From Gloeomargaritales cyanobacterium VI4D9 (GTDB taxonomy: Bacteria > Cyanobacteriota > Cyanobacteriia > Gloeomargaritales > Gloeomargaritaceae), in assembly GCA_927797885.1 (NCBI GenBank), contig OV696605.1, forward strand, positions 1,773,157 to 1,837,156: a stretch of DNA of 64,000 nucleotides. Reading direction: 5' to 3'. Made by a program: the position numbers and the translations under genes. The notes under the pieces were generated by a model. It ran no database searches and was not told the origin of the DNA. It was given only the letters and a program-made list of their open reading frames with translations. Positions 44,741 through 52,493 of the stretch are shown piece after piece (positions within the stretch are counted from its first letter, which is position 1; each line of letters starts with the position of its first letter).

Positions 44741-45321
44741 CGTTCACCTCGGGGATGGGACAATTGCACCAAAGTGGTCACCCGCCAGTCCGGGATGCCC
44801 GGTAAAATTTTCCAACCCAGATGGGCTTGATAGTCATTCAGGATGGTTAAATATCCTAAGCCGGAACCCGGATCGTCCTCAACCGCATTGGCTTCCAACT
44901 TTTGTAAATATAACTCCTGGGGGGAATGGGATAACAATTGACCAATCACTTTTTGTAACCGTTCGGCACTGTCTGGACTAATGGCATTTTCCACCCGAAA
45001 GATCAATTGTTCCGGGTAGATTTCTAGGCTGATCGTTACCGGCGAAGTCGAATCGGGGGTGCAAAATTTCATCGCATTTTCTAACAGTTCATTGACAATA
45101 TAATTCACTGCCCCATGCAGGTCAGCCAAGCCATAACTGAGCAGTAACGGCCATTGCCCACCCGGAAATAAATGGGTCACATAGTCCGCCATAAAGTTGG
45201 CTGAGATACTATTCGTGCGCCAACGCTCAGACAAGGGTACCGTCAATGGCGAAAACACCAAAGTTAGATACTCCCAACAATCACCAAGAGGTTCCACAAA
45301 GGCGCCGTAAACCCTGGTCAT
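44737..45321 (-). CDS. slr1658-type regulator (GHKL ATPase-like switch kinase)
   Basis: 194 aa. A degenerate ATP-binding fold is seen in VNYIVNELLENAMKFC (N box) and DPGSGLGYLTI (G box). It belongs to the slr1658-type family, which accompanies slr1659-type proteins. By analogy with SpoIIAB it may phosphorylate the neighbouring STAS-like protein. It is the first gene of the module, divergent from petE. Confidence 0.82.
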   Translation of the reverse strand: MTRVYGAFVEPLGDCWEYLTLVFSPLTVPLSERWRTNSISANFMADYVTHLFPGGQWPLLLSYGLADLHGAVNYIVNELLENAMKFCTPDSTSPVTISLEIYPEQLIFRVENAISPDSAERLQKVIGQLLSHSPQELYLQKLEANAVEDDPGSGLGYLTILNDYQAHLGWKILPGIPDWRVTTLVQLSHPRGER

Positions 45322-45470
45322 GAATTATCCCATTTTGTTTTAGGCTACCACAGGAGTCAATTCCCCAGGCACTTTGCTATAGTATTAAATAAATGTAAAC
45401 TTTTCTGAAAGCCATATTCTCATGTGATTTTGGCTCAGGTTGTTGCCGATAGTTTCAGGAGGTCATGGTC

Positions 45471-45866
45471 ATGTTGGCTGGACTGGTGCGGTGGCTGGTG
45501 GTTGGGTTGACCCTGGTTTTGACCTGGCTGGGGACGGGTCAAGCGGCGTTTGCCCAAACCTATCAGATTAAAATGGGTGCGGATAACGGGATGTTGGCGT
45601 TTCAACCCGCGCAATTGACGATCAAATCCGGGGATACGGTGGAATGGCTGAATAACAAATTGCCCCCCCACAATGTGATTTTCAGTACGGTTCCCAACGG
45701 TGATAAGGCGTTAGCGGAGCAGTTATCCCAACGGGGTTTGGTGTACAAAGTGGGGGATAGTTTCAGCATCACTTTTGGGGGTGATTTACCTACGGGAACG
45801 TACACCTATTACTGTACTCCCCATCGGGGCGCAGGGATGCAAGGTAAAATCATCGTGGAAGGTTAA
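45471..45866 (+). CDS. petE: Plastocyanin
   Basis: 131 aa from ATG 45471, which sits 8 nt after AGGAGG (45457-45462); ATG 45465 is only 2 nt away. The signal peptide ends AFA, and the mature protein begins about residue 29. Copper ligands are His67 (PPHNV), Cys115, His118 and Met123 (YCTPHRGAGM). It carries electrons from cytochrome f to photosystem I in the lumen. A small membrane-protein frame follows 15 bp downstream. Confidence 0.97.
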   Translation: MLAGLVRWLVVGLTLVLTWLGTGQAAFAQTYQIKMGADNGMLAFQPAQLTIKSGDTVEWLNNKLPPHNVIFSTVPNGDKALAEQLSQRGLVYKVGDSFSITFGGDLPTGTYTYYCTPHRGAGMQGKIIVEG

Positions 45867-45881
45867 TGCGGAGTTCCTACG

Positions 45882-46049
45882 GTGTTCACCAACCCAGACC
45901 TATCCCTGGTGGGTCTATTTTGGGTAGCCCTGGTTCTATTGGGCGGGGTCACTTTGGGGGTAGGGTATTTGACTTGGGCGGAATGGCGGGATCGGCGGCG
46001 ACAACAGGAACAGCGTCGTTCCCGCACTCCCTCTTCAAGGCGACGTTAG
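45882..46049 (+). CDS. Small single-span membrane protein downstream of petE
   Basis: 55 aa from GTG 45882, with GGAG 8 nt upstream. It starts VFTNPDLSLVGLFWVALVLL, one membrane span runs to about residue 28, then YLTWAEWRDRRRQQEQRR forms a very basic tail. The shape resembles small photosystem or NDH-1 subunits, but I do not recognise which. Its position after petE with no terminator between suggests co-transcription. Confidence 0.6.
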   Translation: MFTNPDLSLVGLFWVALVLLGGVTLGVGYLTWAEWRDRRRQQEQRRSRTPSSRRR

Positions 46050-46078
46050 CGTTTTTCAGCAAATGAGAAATATTAAAA

Positions 46079-46191
46079 GGTGTTACTGAATCTGGGTATG
46101 ATTTTCAAAAAGCAACATTGGCAAAACTCCATCCACGCCAAAGGTTGAATTAATAGCGTGCGTAGATTTCATACCTTCAATCAGCAACGCC
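46079..46191 (+). repeat. Family D miniature inverted-repeat element
   Basis: 113 bp with ends GGTGTTACTGAATCTGGGTA and TACCTTCAATCAGCAACGCC, imperfect inverted repeats of about 23 bp with 17 matching. A lone related end lies near 11206. The end sequence resembles terminal repeats of common cyanobacterial insertion sequences. Confidence 0.6.
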
Positions 46192-46285
46192 TCGAAATCA
46201 AAGAGTAGTTGAGTCTGACACCTTGCCACCAGCCACAGGGGGGGTCATTGCCAGCCTGCAATCAATTTTTTGAGGCACCTGGATG

Positions 46286-46744
46286 TTACTGTTGCAGGAA
46301 TTTCTCCAGGATCGTTACCTGCGCTAGTAGTACAATCAAGCAGTCCACTAGACGTAATTGCCCATCGGGAAATTCGATCACCAGAGGTTCAAACACCAGG
46401 GCACGGGGGCGTTGCAGAGCCGCTAAGGCCGCATCCACAATCCGGGTGGAACTAGGCAGTTGCAATTTTTCCGCCTTCAGCACTTCCACCAAAATCTGAA
46501 TCGGGCGTTTGGGATAAATTTCCGAACTGTAAACCTGTTGCATATGGGACTCGAACCGCTGGCGGCCAATGGTGCCAATCACCGTATCCCCATCCACAAT
46601 CATCATGCCGGGCACATCCGGGTTATTTTTTATGTACTCCATCACCTCCCGGGTCAAGGTGGCGGCGGGAACCTTGTAATCATGGGCAGGCAGAACGTCC
46701 AGGGTGGCGGCAGGCGTGAGATGGCTAAAATCAGGGTAGGACAT
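46286..46744 (-). CDS. CBS-like stand-alone regulatory protein
   Basis: 152 aa from ATG 46744 (MSYPDFSHLTPA). It includes NPDVPGMMIVDGDTVIGTIG, the QRFESHMQQVYSSEIYPKRP patch and RALVFEPLVIEFPDGQLRLV. The opening half looks like one CBS repeat and the second half its partner; in other cyanobacteria I recall the same stretch at the N-terminus of PP2C phosphatases and sensor kinases. As a separate protein it may bind a nucleotide and regulate a partner. It stands alone, 78 bp downstream of the SpoU methylase gene. Confidence 0.65.
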   Translation of the reverse strand: MSYPDFSHLTPAATLDVLPAHDYKVPAATLTREVMEYIKNNPDVPGMMIVDGDTVIGTIGRQRFESHMQQVYSSEIYPKRPIQILVEVLKAEKLQLPSSTRIVDAALAALQRPRALVFEPLVIEFPDGQLRLVDCLIVLLAQVTILEKFLQQ

Positions 46745-46822
46745 ACAAGAACCTCGGCAATGTGATGGGAAGGCCAATCTTTAACATAGCCAGTTCCCTG
46801 TCCCCCAGTGGTTAAGTGCAAG

Positions 46823-47536
46823 TTAAGGTTCCCGTCCTAGTGCCCAGCGGATTTGCCGGATCATGCCCCGCAACAAAGCTAGTTCTGTTGCTGAGGGAGC
46901 CGCCCGGTGCAGGATTTGGCGGATTTTGGCTATGCGGCGTTGGCGGGTGTGGGGGTGCAGGTAGCCCACGTTGAGTAACAAATCTTCTAAATCCCGCAGG
47001 TAATCTTCTAGCAGTTCCAGGGGTACGGAATGAGCCACTGGTGCTGGTTTCGTCGGGAGACATTCTTGCTGGTACTGATAAATTTCGTAGAGACAAATCC
47101 CCACTGCCTGCGCCAAGTTGAGGGAATGATAATCGGGGCTGGTGGGCAGGGTCACTCGCCGTTGGGTCAACTGCAATTCCGCCCAAGTGAGTCCCCGCTC
47201 CTCCGAGCCAAATACCAACGCCACTGGCTCCGTGCCCGCCAACAACCAGGGTAAAACCTGTTTCAGAGGTTCTCCAGGGGGGGTGCGTCCGAGGGTTGCC
47301 ACCGCTCGATGACAACCTGATAATGCCGTAGTTAGGTCAGGCACCACCCGCGCCTGGGTGAGAATCTCCGGGGCATGAACCGCCATGCGTTGTGCCATTT
47401 CCCCCAACCAATTACATCGGGGTTGCACCAAAATGAGTTCCTGGCAACCAAAATTTTTCATCACTCGGGCAACGGCACCTACATTCAATTCCCCCGCTGG
47501 TTCGACAAGAATAATTCGCACTGATGGCCTATCCAT
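46823..47536 (-). CDS. TrmJ-like SpoU RNA methyltransferase
   Basis: 237 aa. The SPOUT motifs are EPAGELNVGAVARVMKNFG, FGSEERGLTWAEL and YHSLNLAQAVGICLYEIYQ. A C-terminal helical extension (about 160-237) is TrmJ-like. TrmJ methylates the ribose at position 32 of some tRNAs. It is a separate gene from the TrmL and TrmH-type enzymes in this window, making three SPOUT methylases in 64 kb. Confidence 0.88.
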   Translation of the reverse strand: MDRPSVRIILVEPAGELNVGAVARVMKNFGCQELILVQPRCNWLGEMAQRMAVHAPEILTQARVVPDLTTALSGCHRAVATLGRTPPGEPLKQVLPWLLAGTEPVALVFGSEERGLTWAELQLTQRRVTLPTSPDYHSLNLAQAVGICLYEIYQYQQECLPTKPAPVAHSVPLELLEDYLRDLEDLLLNVGYLHPHTRQRRIAKIRQILHRAAPSATELALLRGMIRQIRWALGREP

Positions 47537-47625
47537 TGGGTTGTGAGGGAAGCTAATGTTCCTTTAGGTTGGTTCTAGGGTCAATGGTTGCGTCTGGGTA
47601 ATCAAATTTTATCCGATTCACTTTT

Positions 47626-47736
47626 GGGCACTTCTGAACATCGGTCGCAGGGGCGTAGCCCCCATCCCTGGTTCTCAATAGTATGGGCATGCCAGCTAAA
47701 TAAACGTTCCATTGGTGCAAATAAATAGAGGTGCCC
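47626..47736 (+). repeat. Family B miniature element
   Basis: 111 bp. Ends are GGGCACTTCTGAA and AATAGAGGTGCCC. The interior has GGTCGCAGGGGCGTAGCCCC and then the stretch shared with 36587-36643. Confidence 0.65.
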
Positions 47737-47760
47737 TTTTATCTCAAGCTATAGGCATCC

Positions 47761-47860
47761 TATAGCAATCCTAAATGAGAATGGAACAGAGGGTCGCAGG
47801 GGCACCGCCCCCGTAAAAGAAGCACCTGCGGTGTATGGTTCTGAAAAATTTTTGTTATAG
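47761..47860 (+). repeat. Family A miniature element
   Basis: Starts TATAGCAATCCTAAATGAGA and carries GGTCGCAGGGGCACCGCCCC. After TGGTTCTGAAAAATTTTTGT it ends TTATAG, so the right end is truncated. A 15-bp insertion interrupts the core. Confidence 0.65.
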
Positions 47861-48034
47861 CTGGTCTATGGACATAAGGTTACTCAGAATCAAGGCAGGA
47901 CTATAATCCCTAACCCCAGACCCTGTGAATATCAAATTTTTCTCACAATTCAAGTGTAACCCTATGTAATCAACGAACCGAAATTCCCCAAAACCAGGCA
48001 GGGGGACTTTACCCCTGTAACTGCCTTCTACTCC

Positions 48035-48469
48035 CTAGAACATTTGGGTTTCTTCGGTGTTGACCGTATCCGATTTGATACTGCGAAATGCAATCGTTTC
48101 CGTGTGTTTTTTGAACTCTGCTTCGGTCATGATCGTAATCGAGTATCGGGCTTCCACATCCCCAAAGCTGATGATATCCCCATGTTTGAGTTCGCCAGTG
48201 GACCATTCCTTGCCGTTGACCCGGGTGCCATTGGCACTGCGATTGCCCTTGCTGTCCCCATCCATCAACCGGTAGCGATAGCCCTTGGTTTCCGGGTTGG
48301 GCAGACGGAGTAAAATCGCATGGCGGCGGGAGACGGTTTTAGAATTCAGCACAATGGCATTACTAGGGTCTCGCCCCAAGGAGTAGGTAGCCGCTTCGAG
48401 GGCAATAGCACGGGAACCCTCATCATCCTGGATGACCAACAGGTGCCGTTCTTGGGGAGTATCGCTCAT
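48035..48469 (-). CDS. FHA-domain protein
   Basis: 144 aa. The FHA domain (about residues 10-110) has the phosphothreonine-binding pattern YSLGRDPSNAIVL, SRRHAILLR and NGTRVNGK. It is followed by a Thr-rich tail (TEAEFKKHTETIAF) that might itself be phosphorylated. No kinase or phosphatase is adjacent. It follows gatB by 73 bp on the same strand. Confidence 0.9.
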   Translation of the reverse strand: MSDTPQERHLLVIQDDEGSRAIALEAATYSLGRDPSNAIVLNSKTVSRRHAILLRLPNPETKGYRYRLMDGDSKGNRSANGTRVNGKEWSTGELKHGDIISFGDVEARYSITIMTEAEFKKHTETIAFRSIKSDTVNTEETQMF

Positions 48470-48542
48470 GGAAATACCTGTGGCAGAGTGGAAACGGATG
48501 TGAACATTATTATTGATGATACGCTACTCAGGGACAGTTGGA

Positions 48543-50021
48543 TCAGGGAGCCAATTTTTGTTTCAATAACTCATTGGTGCGCTGGGGGTCGGCTCGCCCG
48601 CCAGTCTTTTGCATCACTTTGCCCACAAAAAAGCCAAACAGCTTGGTTTTGCCGCTCCGGTACTGGCTGAGTTCCTGGGGGTGGGCGGCGAACACTTCGT
48701 CAATCCATTGCCCAATTAATTCCGGGTCAGACACTTGGGTTAAGCCCCTGGCTTCGACCAGCGCCCGGGGAGAACCGCCGTTTGCTAGTAATTCGGGCAG
48801 GAGTTCTTTGGCAATTTTGCCGCTGATGGTGCCCGCTTGGATCAAGCCAATCAATTCAGCCAGGTCGCTCGGACGGCAGGCTAGGCTACGGATGTCCTGT
48901 TTTTGGGTTTTTAACCAGGCGGTGATGTCCCCCGTAATCCAATTGCTCGCCAGTTTGGGGTCGGCACCGCAGGCAACCGTCCCTTCAAAATACTCAGCCA
49001 TTGCCCGTTCATCGGTCAGCACCCGGCTATCGTAGGGGGATAAGCCCAATTCCTCCTGGTAACGGTGGCGTTTCGTAGCGGGCAATTCCGGTAGGTGCGA
49101 CCGCCAATGCTCAATTTGATCCGGCGTGAGTTGAATCGGGGGCAAATCCGGTTCCGGGAAATAGCGGTAATCGCTCGCCCCTTCCTTCGTCCGCATACTC
49201 ACCGTGCGCTGGCTGGCTTCATCCCACAGGCGGGTTTCCTGCACCAACCGTTCCCCGTTTTCCAGGGCGGTAATTTGCCGTTTGGCTTCGTAGTCAATCG
49301 CCCGTTGGATGGCATTAAACGAATTCATGTTTTTAATTTCTACCTTCGTCCCAAAGCGGGTTTCCCCCACCGGACGCACGGAGATGTTGACATCACACCG
49401 TAGGGAACCTTCCTGCATATTGCCATCACAAACCCCCAGGTAGCGGACAATCCGGCGCAATTCCTGGGCATATTCGGCGGCTTCCGCACCGGAGCGCAAA
49501 TCGGGACCGCTGACAATTTCACATAGGGGTACCCCCGCCCGGTTGAAGTCCACGAGGGAATAGTCCGACCCGGACAGCCGTTCCGCCCCGGCGTGTACCA
49601 ATTTGCCCGCATCTTCTTCCATGTGCAGGCGTTGGATGGTGACCCGCTTGCGATAGAATTTCCCCTGTTCATCGGGCGATTCAATCTCTAGCCAACCGTT
49701 GGCGGCAATGGGCAAATCGTACTGGGAAATTTGGTAATTTTTGGGTAAATCGGGGTAAAAATACTGTTTCCGGTCAAATTTACTATAGGGGGCAATGGTG
49801 CAATTCAATGCCAAGCCCGTTTGTACCGCAAAGGCTAACACCTGCTCATTTAACACCGGCAGAACCCCCGGATGCCCCAGACAGATGGGACACACCTGGG
49901 TATTGGGGGGGGCACCAAAAGCCGTACTACAGCCACAGAAAATTTTGGTGGCGGTGCCCAACTGGCAATGAATTTCCAAGCCAATGATGGTTTCGTAGCG
50001 GGTGGTGATGCTGGCGGTCAT
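48543..50021 (-). CDS. gatB: Aspartyl/glutamyl-tRNA amidotransferase subunit B
   Basis: 492 aa, full length. The N-terminal IGLEIHCQLGTATKIFCGCS and zinc cysteines (CGCS, CPICLGHPG) are present, as are FNRAGVPLCEIVS and the C-terminal YqeY tail (FFVGKVMQKTGGRADP). With GatA and GatC it turns Glu-tRNA-Gln into Gln-tRNA-Gln. The other subunits are not in the window. It is divergent from the transglutaminase-like pseudogene. Confidence 0.96.
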   Translation of the reverse strand: MTASITTRYETIIGLEIHCQLGTATKIFCGCSTAFGAPPNTQVCPICLGHPGVLPVLNEQVLAFAVQTGLALNCTIAPYSKFDRKQYFYPDLPKNYQISQYDLPIAANGWLEIESPDEQGKFYRKRVTIQRLHMEEDAGKLVHAGAERLSGSDYSLVDFNRAGVPLCEIVSGPDLRSGAEAAEYAQELRRIVRYLGVCDGNMQEGSLRCDVNISVRPVGETRFGTKVEIKNMNSFNAIQRAIDYEAKRQITALENGERLVQETRLWDEASQRTVSMRTKEGASDYRYFPEPDLPPIQLTPDQIEHWRSHLPELPATKRHRYQEELGLSPYDSRVLTDERAMAEYFEGTVACGADPKLASNWITGDITAWLKTQKQDIRSLACRPSDLAELIGLIQAGTISGKIAKELLPELLANGGSPRALVEARGLTQVSDPELIGQWIDEVFAAHPQELSQYRSGKTKLFGFFVGKVMQKTGGRADPQRTNELLKQKLAP

Positions 50022-50088
50022 CCGGTTTCCAGGTGCAGACCGCTTCTATTCTATAATTCTGGGGGGAAAGCTGGCAGGGTGATTGTCT

Positions 50089-50843
50089 ATGTCTGTCATT
50101 TACGACCTGGAACACACGACCACCTATCGCTACCGGCAACCAGTGAGGTTTGGGCAACATCAGGGGATTTTTTTTACCCAGTGTGGGTGCCTACGGGCGA
50201 CGGAATTGCGGGTGACGTTTCACCTGCGGGGGGAGCATTTGGGGATTCCGGCGATTGCGGATTTTCCTTTGCTGGCTCGGGCGGAGGAAGTGCCGGTGCA
50301 ATATACCCCGGATGAGTGGATTGATTTAGCGGTCTTCATGCGTCCCCATACGGAGGATGAGGATGGCACCCTGGATGTGTTGCAACGGATGATGGGTAAG
50401 ATTGGGGAGTTTACTTACCAAGCGAGGGAAACGGAGGGCACTCAAGCCCCGGCAGAAACTCTGCGGTTGCGCTCCGGCACCTGTCGGGACTACGCCTGGT
50501 TGATGATTGAGGCACTGCGCCGGTTGGGGTTTGCCTGTCGGTTTGTTAGAGGCTATCTCTACGACCCGGCACTAGATCAGGGGGGGGCGGGAATGGTGGG
50601 CAGTGGGGCGACCCATGCCTGGTTGCAGGTCTATTTGCCGGGGGCGGGGTGGCGCGCGCCTACGACCCCACCAACCGGATTACGGCGGGGACGGATTTGA
50701 TCCGGGTGGGCATCGGTCGCCATCCGGGGCAGGTGTTGCCCTTGTCCGGTTCCTGGTTTGGGGAGCGGGATGATTATCTGGGGATGGAGGTGCAGGTGCG
50801 TCTGAAAAAGGTGGGGGACATTCCTGAACCGGACACGCTGTAG
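50089..50843 (+). pseudogene. Transglutaminase-like protein gene, frameshifted and shortened
   Basis: The first frame (50089-about 50655) gives YDLEHTTTYRYRQPVRFGQH, the catalytic-Cys region LRLRSGTCRDYAWLMIEALR and GSGATHAWLQVYLPGAGWR. It then shifts. The expected continuation AYDPTNRITAGTDLIRVGIG is in another frame and runs to 50843. The junction is a CG-repeat (GGCGCGCGCC near 50650) with two extra bases. The protein also seems to lack about 30 residues after GIFFTQCG and more before EFTYQARE relative to the family, as I recall it. It was probably a cysteine protease-like protein. Confidence 0.75.
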
Positions 50844-51140
50844 CCTATTTTGGGCTTTGCCAAATGATCGCTTGGTTGTCCAACCCCTCGGAAGATGAAC
50901 GTTGGGGGCAAGGGCTTTGACCGCCTCCTAGTGGTTTTTGAGGACTTGCAGAGCCATGCCCTGGGCGGGGTTCCAGACGATGGTTCCCCTGGGTTTTTGG
51001 CACAAGTTGAGGACGAAAAATAGGGATTTCGTACTGAATGTGCTTCTCAATGAGAACCTTAGCTGAACGGTTCGAGTAAATAAGTAACATAAACTTACTA
51101 CCCCAAATTGAGGAGCACTGAGAAAAAGAACTAATTTGGA
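50844..51140. other. Gap without a recognisable gene
   Basis: Several short frames exist on both strands, none with family resemblance or a good start. It may contain decayed DNA beyond the pseudogene. No repeat family was recognised. Confidence 0.35.
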
Positions 51141-51599
51141 CTAATTTAAGACCAAAATCTTTTGAGCCGTGAGCCGTTGCACCGTGTAGAAGACGAGAAG
51201 TTCTAAAGTGACTTTTCGCTCGTCAATCATAAAGGATTCAAGGGTACTCGGGGGTGCGCCATAACTGCTATAGGCAAAGGTTTTTAAGCCCTTCAAATCC
51301 CCTTGGGTAAAGGTGATGATAAATTCGTGTTTTCCTTCTGCCCAGGCACCCCGCACCTGATTGAGTTCCGGCACCCACACCAAACTCACATTGGTAATGT
51401 TGACATTGGCCAGGGCTTGCCGCAGAGCCGGGAAAAAATGCTCCTCGATAAACACGGGTAGGGGTTTGGCTTCAATCGGGGGAGCCTTGGCTGGGGGGGC
51501 TTTTTTCTCTGGGGTAGGTTTAGGTGTGGGTGCTTCCTCTGCCACAGGTTCGGGTGTGGCTTCCTGCTCTGGTGGTGTGGACGGGTTAGGGTCGGCCAT
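51141..51599 (-). CDS. DUF2996 family protein
   Basis: 152 aa. The first 45 residues are a Pro/Glu/Lys-rich disordered region. A DUF2996 domain follows (LPVFIEEHFFPALRQALANV, VRGAWAEGKHEF, and KTFAYSSYGAPPSTLESF). The family is cyanobacterial and of unknown role. It starts 2 bp after the MoaD-like gene, so the two form a small operon. Confidence 0.82.
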   Translation of the reverse strand: MADPNPSTPPEQEATPEPVAEEAPTPKPTPEKKAPPAKAPPIEAKPLPVFIEEHFFPALRQALANVNITNVSLVWVPELNQVRGAWAEGKHEFIITFTQGDLKGLKTFAYSSYGAPPSTLESFMIDERKVTLELLVFYTVQRLTAQKILVLN

Positions 51600-51601
51600 G
51601 G

Positions 51602-51877
51602 TTAACCTCCGGCAATGGCTGGGACAATGCTCACTTCGTCGCCGTCTTGCAAGGGGGTATCCCGCCCCTGGAGAAAGCGAATATCTTCACTATTGACAAA
51701 AACATTCACAAACCGGCGAATGTGCCCCGATTCGTCACATAGGCGATTTTTCATGCCTGGCCACTGTTGCTCTAGGGCTTCGACTAATTGGGCAACGGAT
51801 TGGGCTTCACATTCCACGATGTCCCGCTCCTGGGTCAATTTCTGTAAGGGGGTGGGAATCAATACCCGCACTGCCAT
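51602..51877 (-). CDS. MoaD/ThiS-type ubiquitin-fold sulfur carrier
   Basis: 91 aa from ATG 51877 with AGGAG 8 nt upstream. The beta-grasp fold ends with the required Gly-Gly (IVPAIAGG). [18 protein letters not shown] and [12 protein letters not shown] are typical. Such proteins carry a C-terminal thiocarboxylate; cyanobacterial members are often linked to methionine or threonine synthesis genes, but here the neighbour is DUF2996. Confidence 0.85.
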   Translation of the reverse strand: MAVRVLIPTPLQKLTQERDIVECEAQSVAQLVEALEQQWPGMKNRLCDESGHIRRFVNVFVNSEDIRFLQGRDTPLQDGDEVSIVPAIAGG

Positions 51878-51996
51878 TACTGTAACTCCTAAGTTATTTG
51901 CCATCATTTTACAGACCCTGAGGGCACTATATCATAGGATGACGTAAATTTAACTTAATTCGTCCATCTGTCCCAATCTGTTCCACCTACTGAGCG

Positions 51997-52491
51997 ATGA
52001 AACTGTATTTGATCCGTCACGGATTGGCGCATGACCCCCAGCCGGAGCAACCGGATAGTCAACGGCTCTTGACCAAGGAGGGGTACAAAAAAACCCGTCT
52101 GGTGGCGCAGAGGTTGGCGGCGTTGGGGGTGCAGGTGCAGGCCGTGTTGACCAGTCCCTATCTGCGGGCGAGTCAAACGGCGGTGATTTGCCATGAACAG
52201 GGGTTGGGGCCAATGCCGGTGATCCATGAGTCCCTCCAACCGGGGGGGGATTGGCAGGGTTGGCTGACCTGGTGGCAGGAATGGCAAACCCAAGGGGGGG
52301 GAGCGGTGGCATTGGTCGGGCACCAACCGGATTTGAGCCACTGGGCGGAACGGCTGGTCTGGGGGGAGGTGCGGGAGAAATTGGTGCTGAAAAAAGCCGG
52401 GGTCATCTTGTTAGAACTGCCGGATCAGGGCGACCCGGTGGGGGCAGGGCAGTTGCTGTGGTTACTCCCGCCCAGGGTGTTGGTGGATTAG
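51997..52491 (+). CDS. sixA: Phosphohistidine phosphatase SixA
   Basis: 164 aa. The histidine-phosphatase motif is LIRHGLAHD (His8), with SPYLRASQTA and VGHQPDLS. SixA removes phosphate from phosphohistidine proteins. It ends 2 bp before cobB, and the two are probably co-transcribed. Confidence 0.88.
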   Translation: MKLYLIRHGLAHDPQPEQPDSQRLLTKEGYKKTRLVAQRLAALGVQVQAVLTSPYLRASQTAVICHEQGLGPMPVIHESLQPGGDWQGWLTWWQEWQTQGGGAVALVGHQPDLSHWAERLVWGEVREKLVLKKAGVILLELPDQGDPVGAGQLLWLLPPRVLVD

Positions 52492-52493
52492 GC

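Larger units (their letters stand above)
47537..48034. other. Gap filled by one family-B and one family-A element
   Basis: No gene is supported. Repeat copies are at 47626-47736 (B) and 47761-47860 (A). The remaining 170 bp before the FHA gene end are AT-rich with nothing recognisable. Confidence 0.5.

Noticed and set aside
45866-46066. 66-codon frame directly overlapping the petE stop
   Set aside because: Gly/Ser-rich with no membrane span; the neighbouring frame from GTG 45882 has a clear membrane segment and a better-placed ribosome site.
50845-51090. 81-codon minus-strand frame after the transglutaminase pseudogene
   Set aside because: No recognisable pattern or ribosome site; composition looks random.
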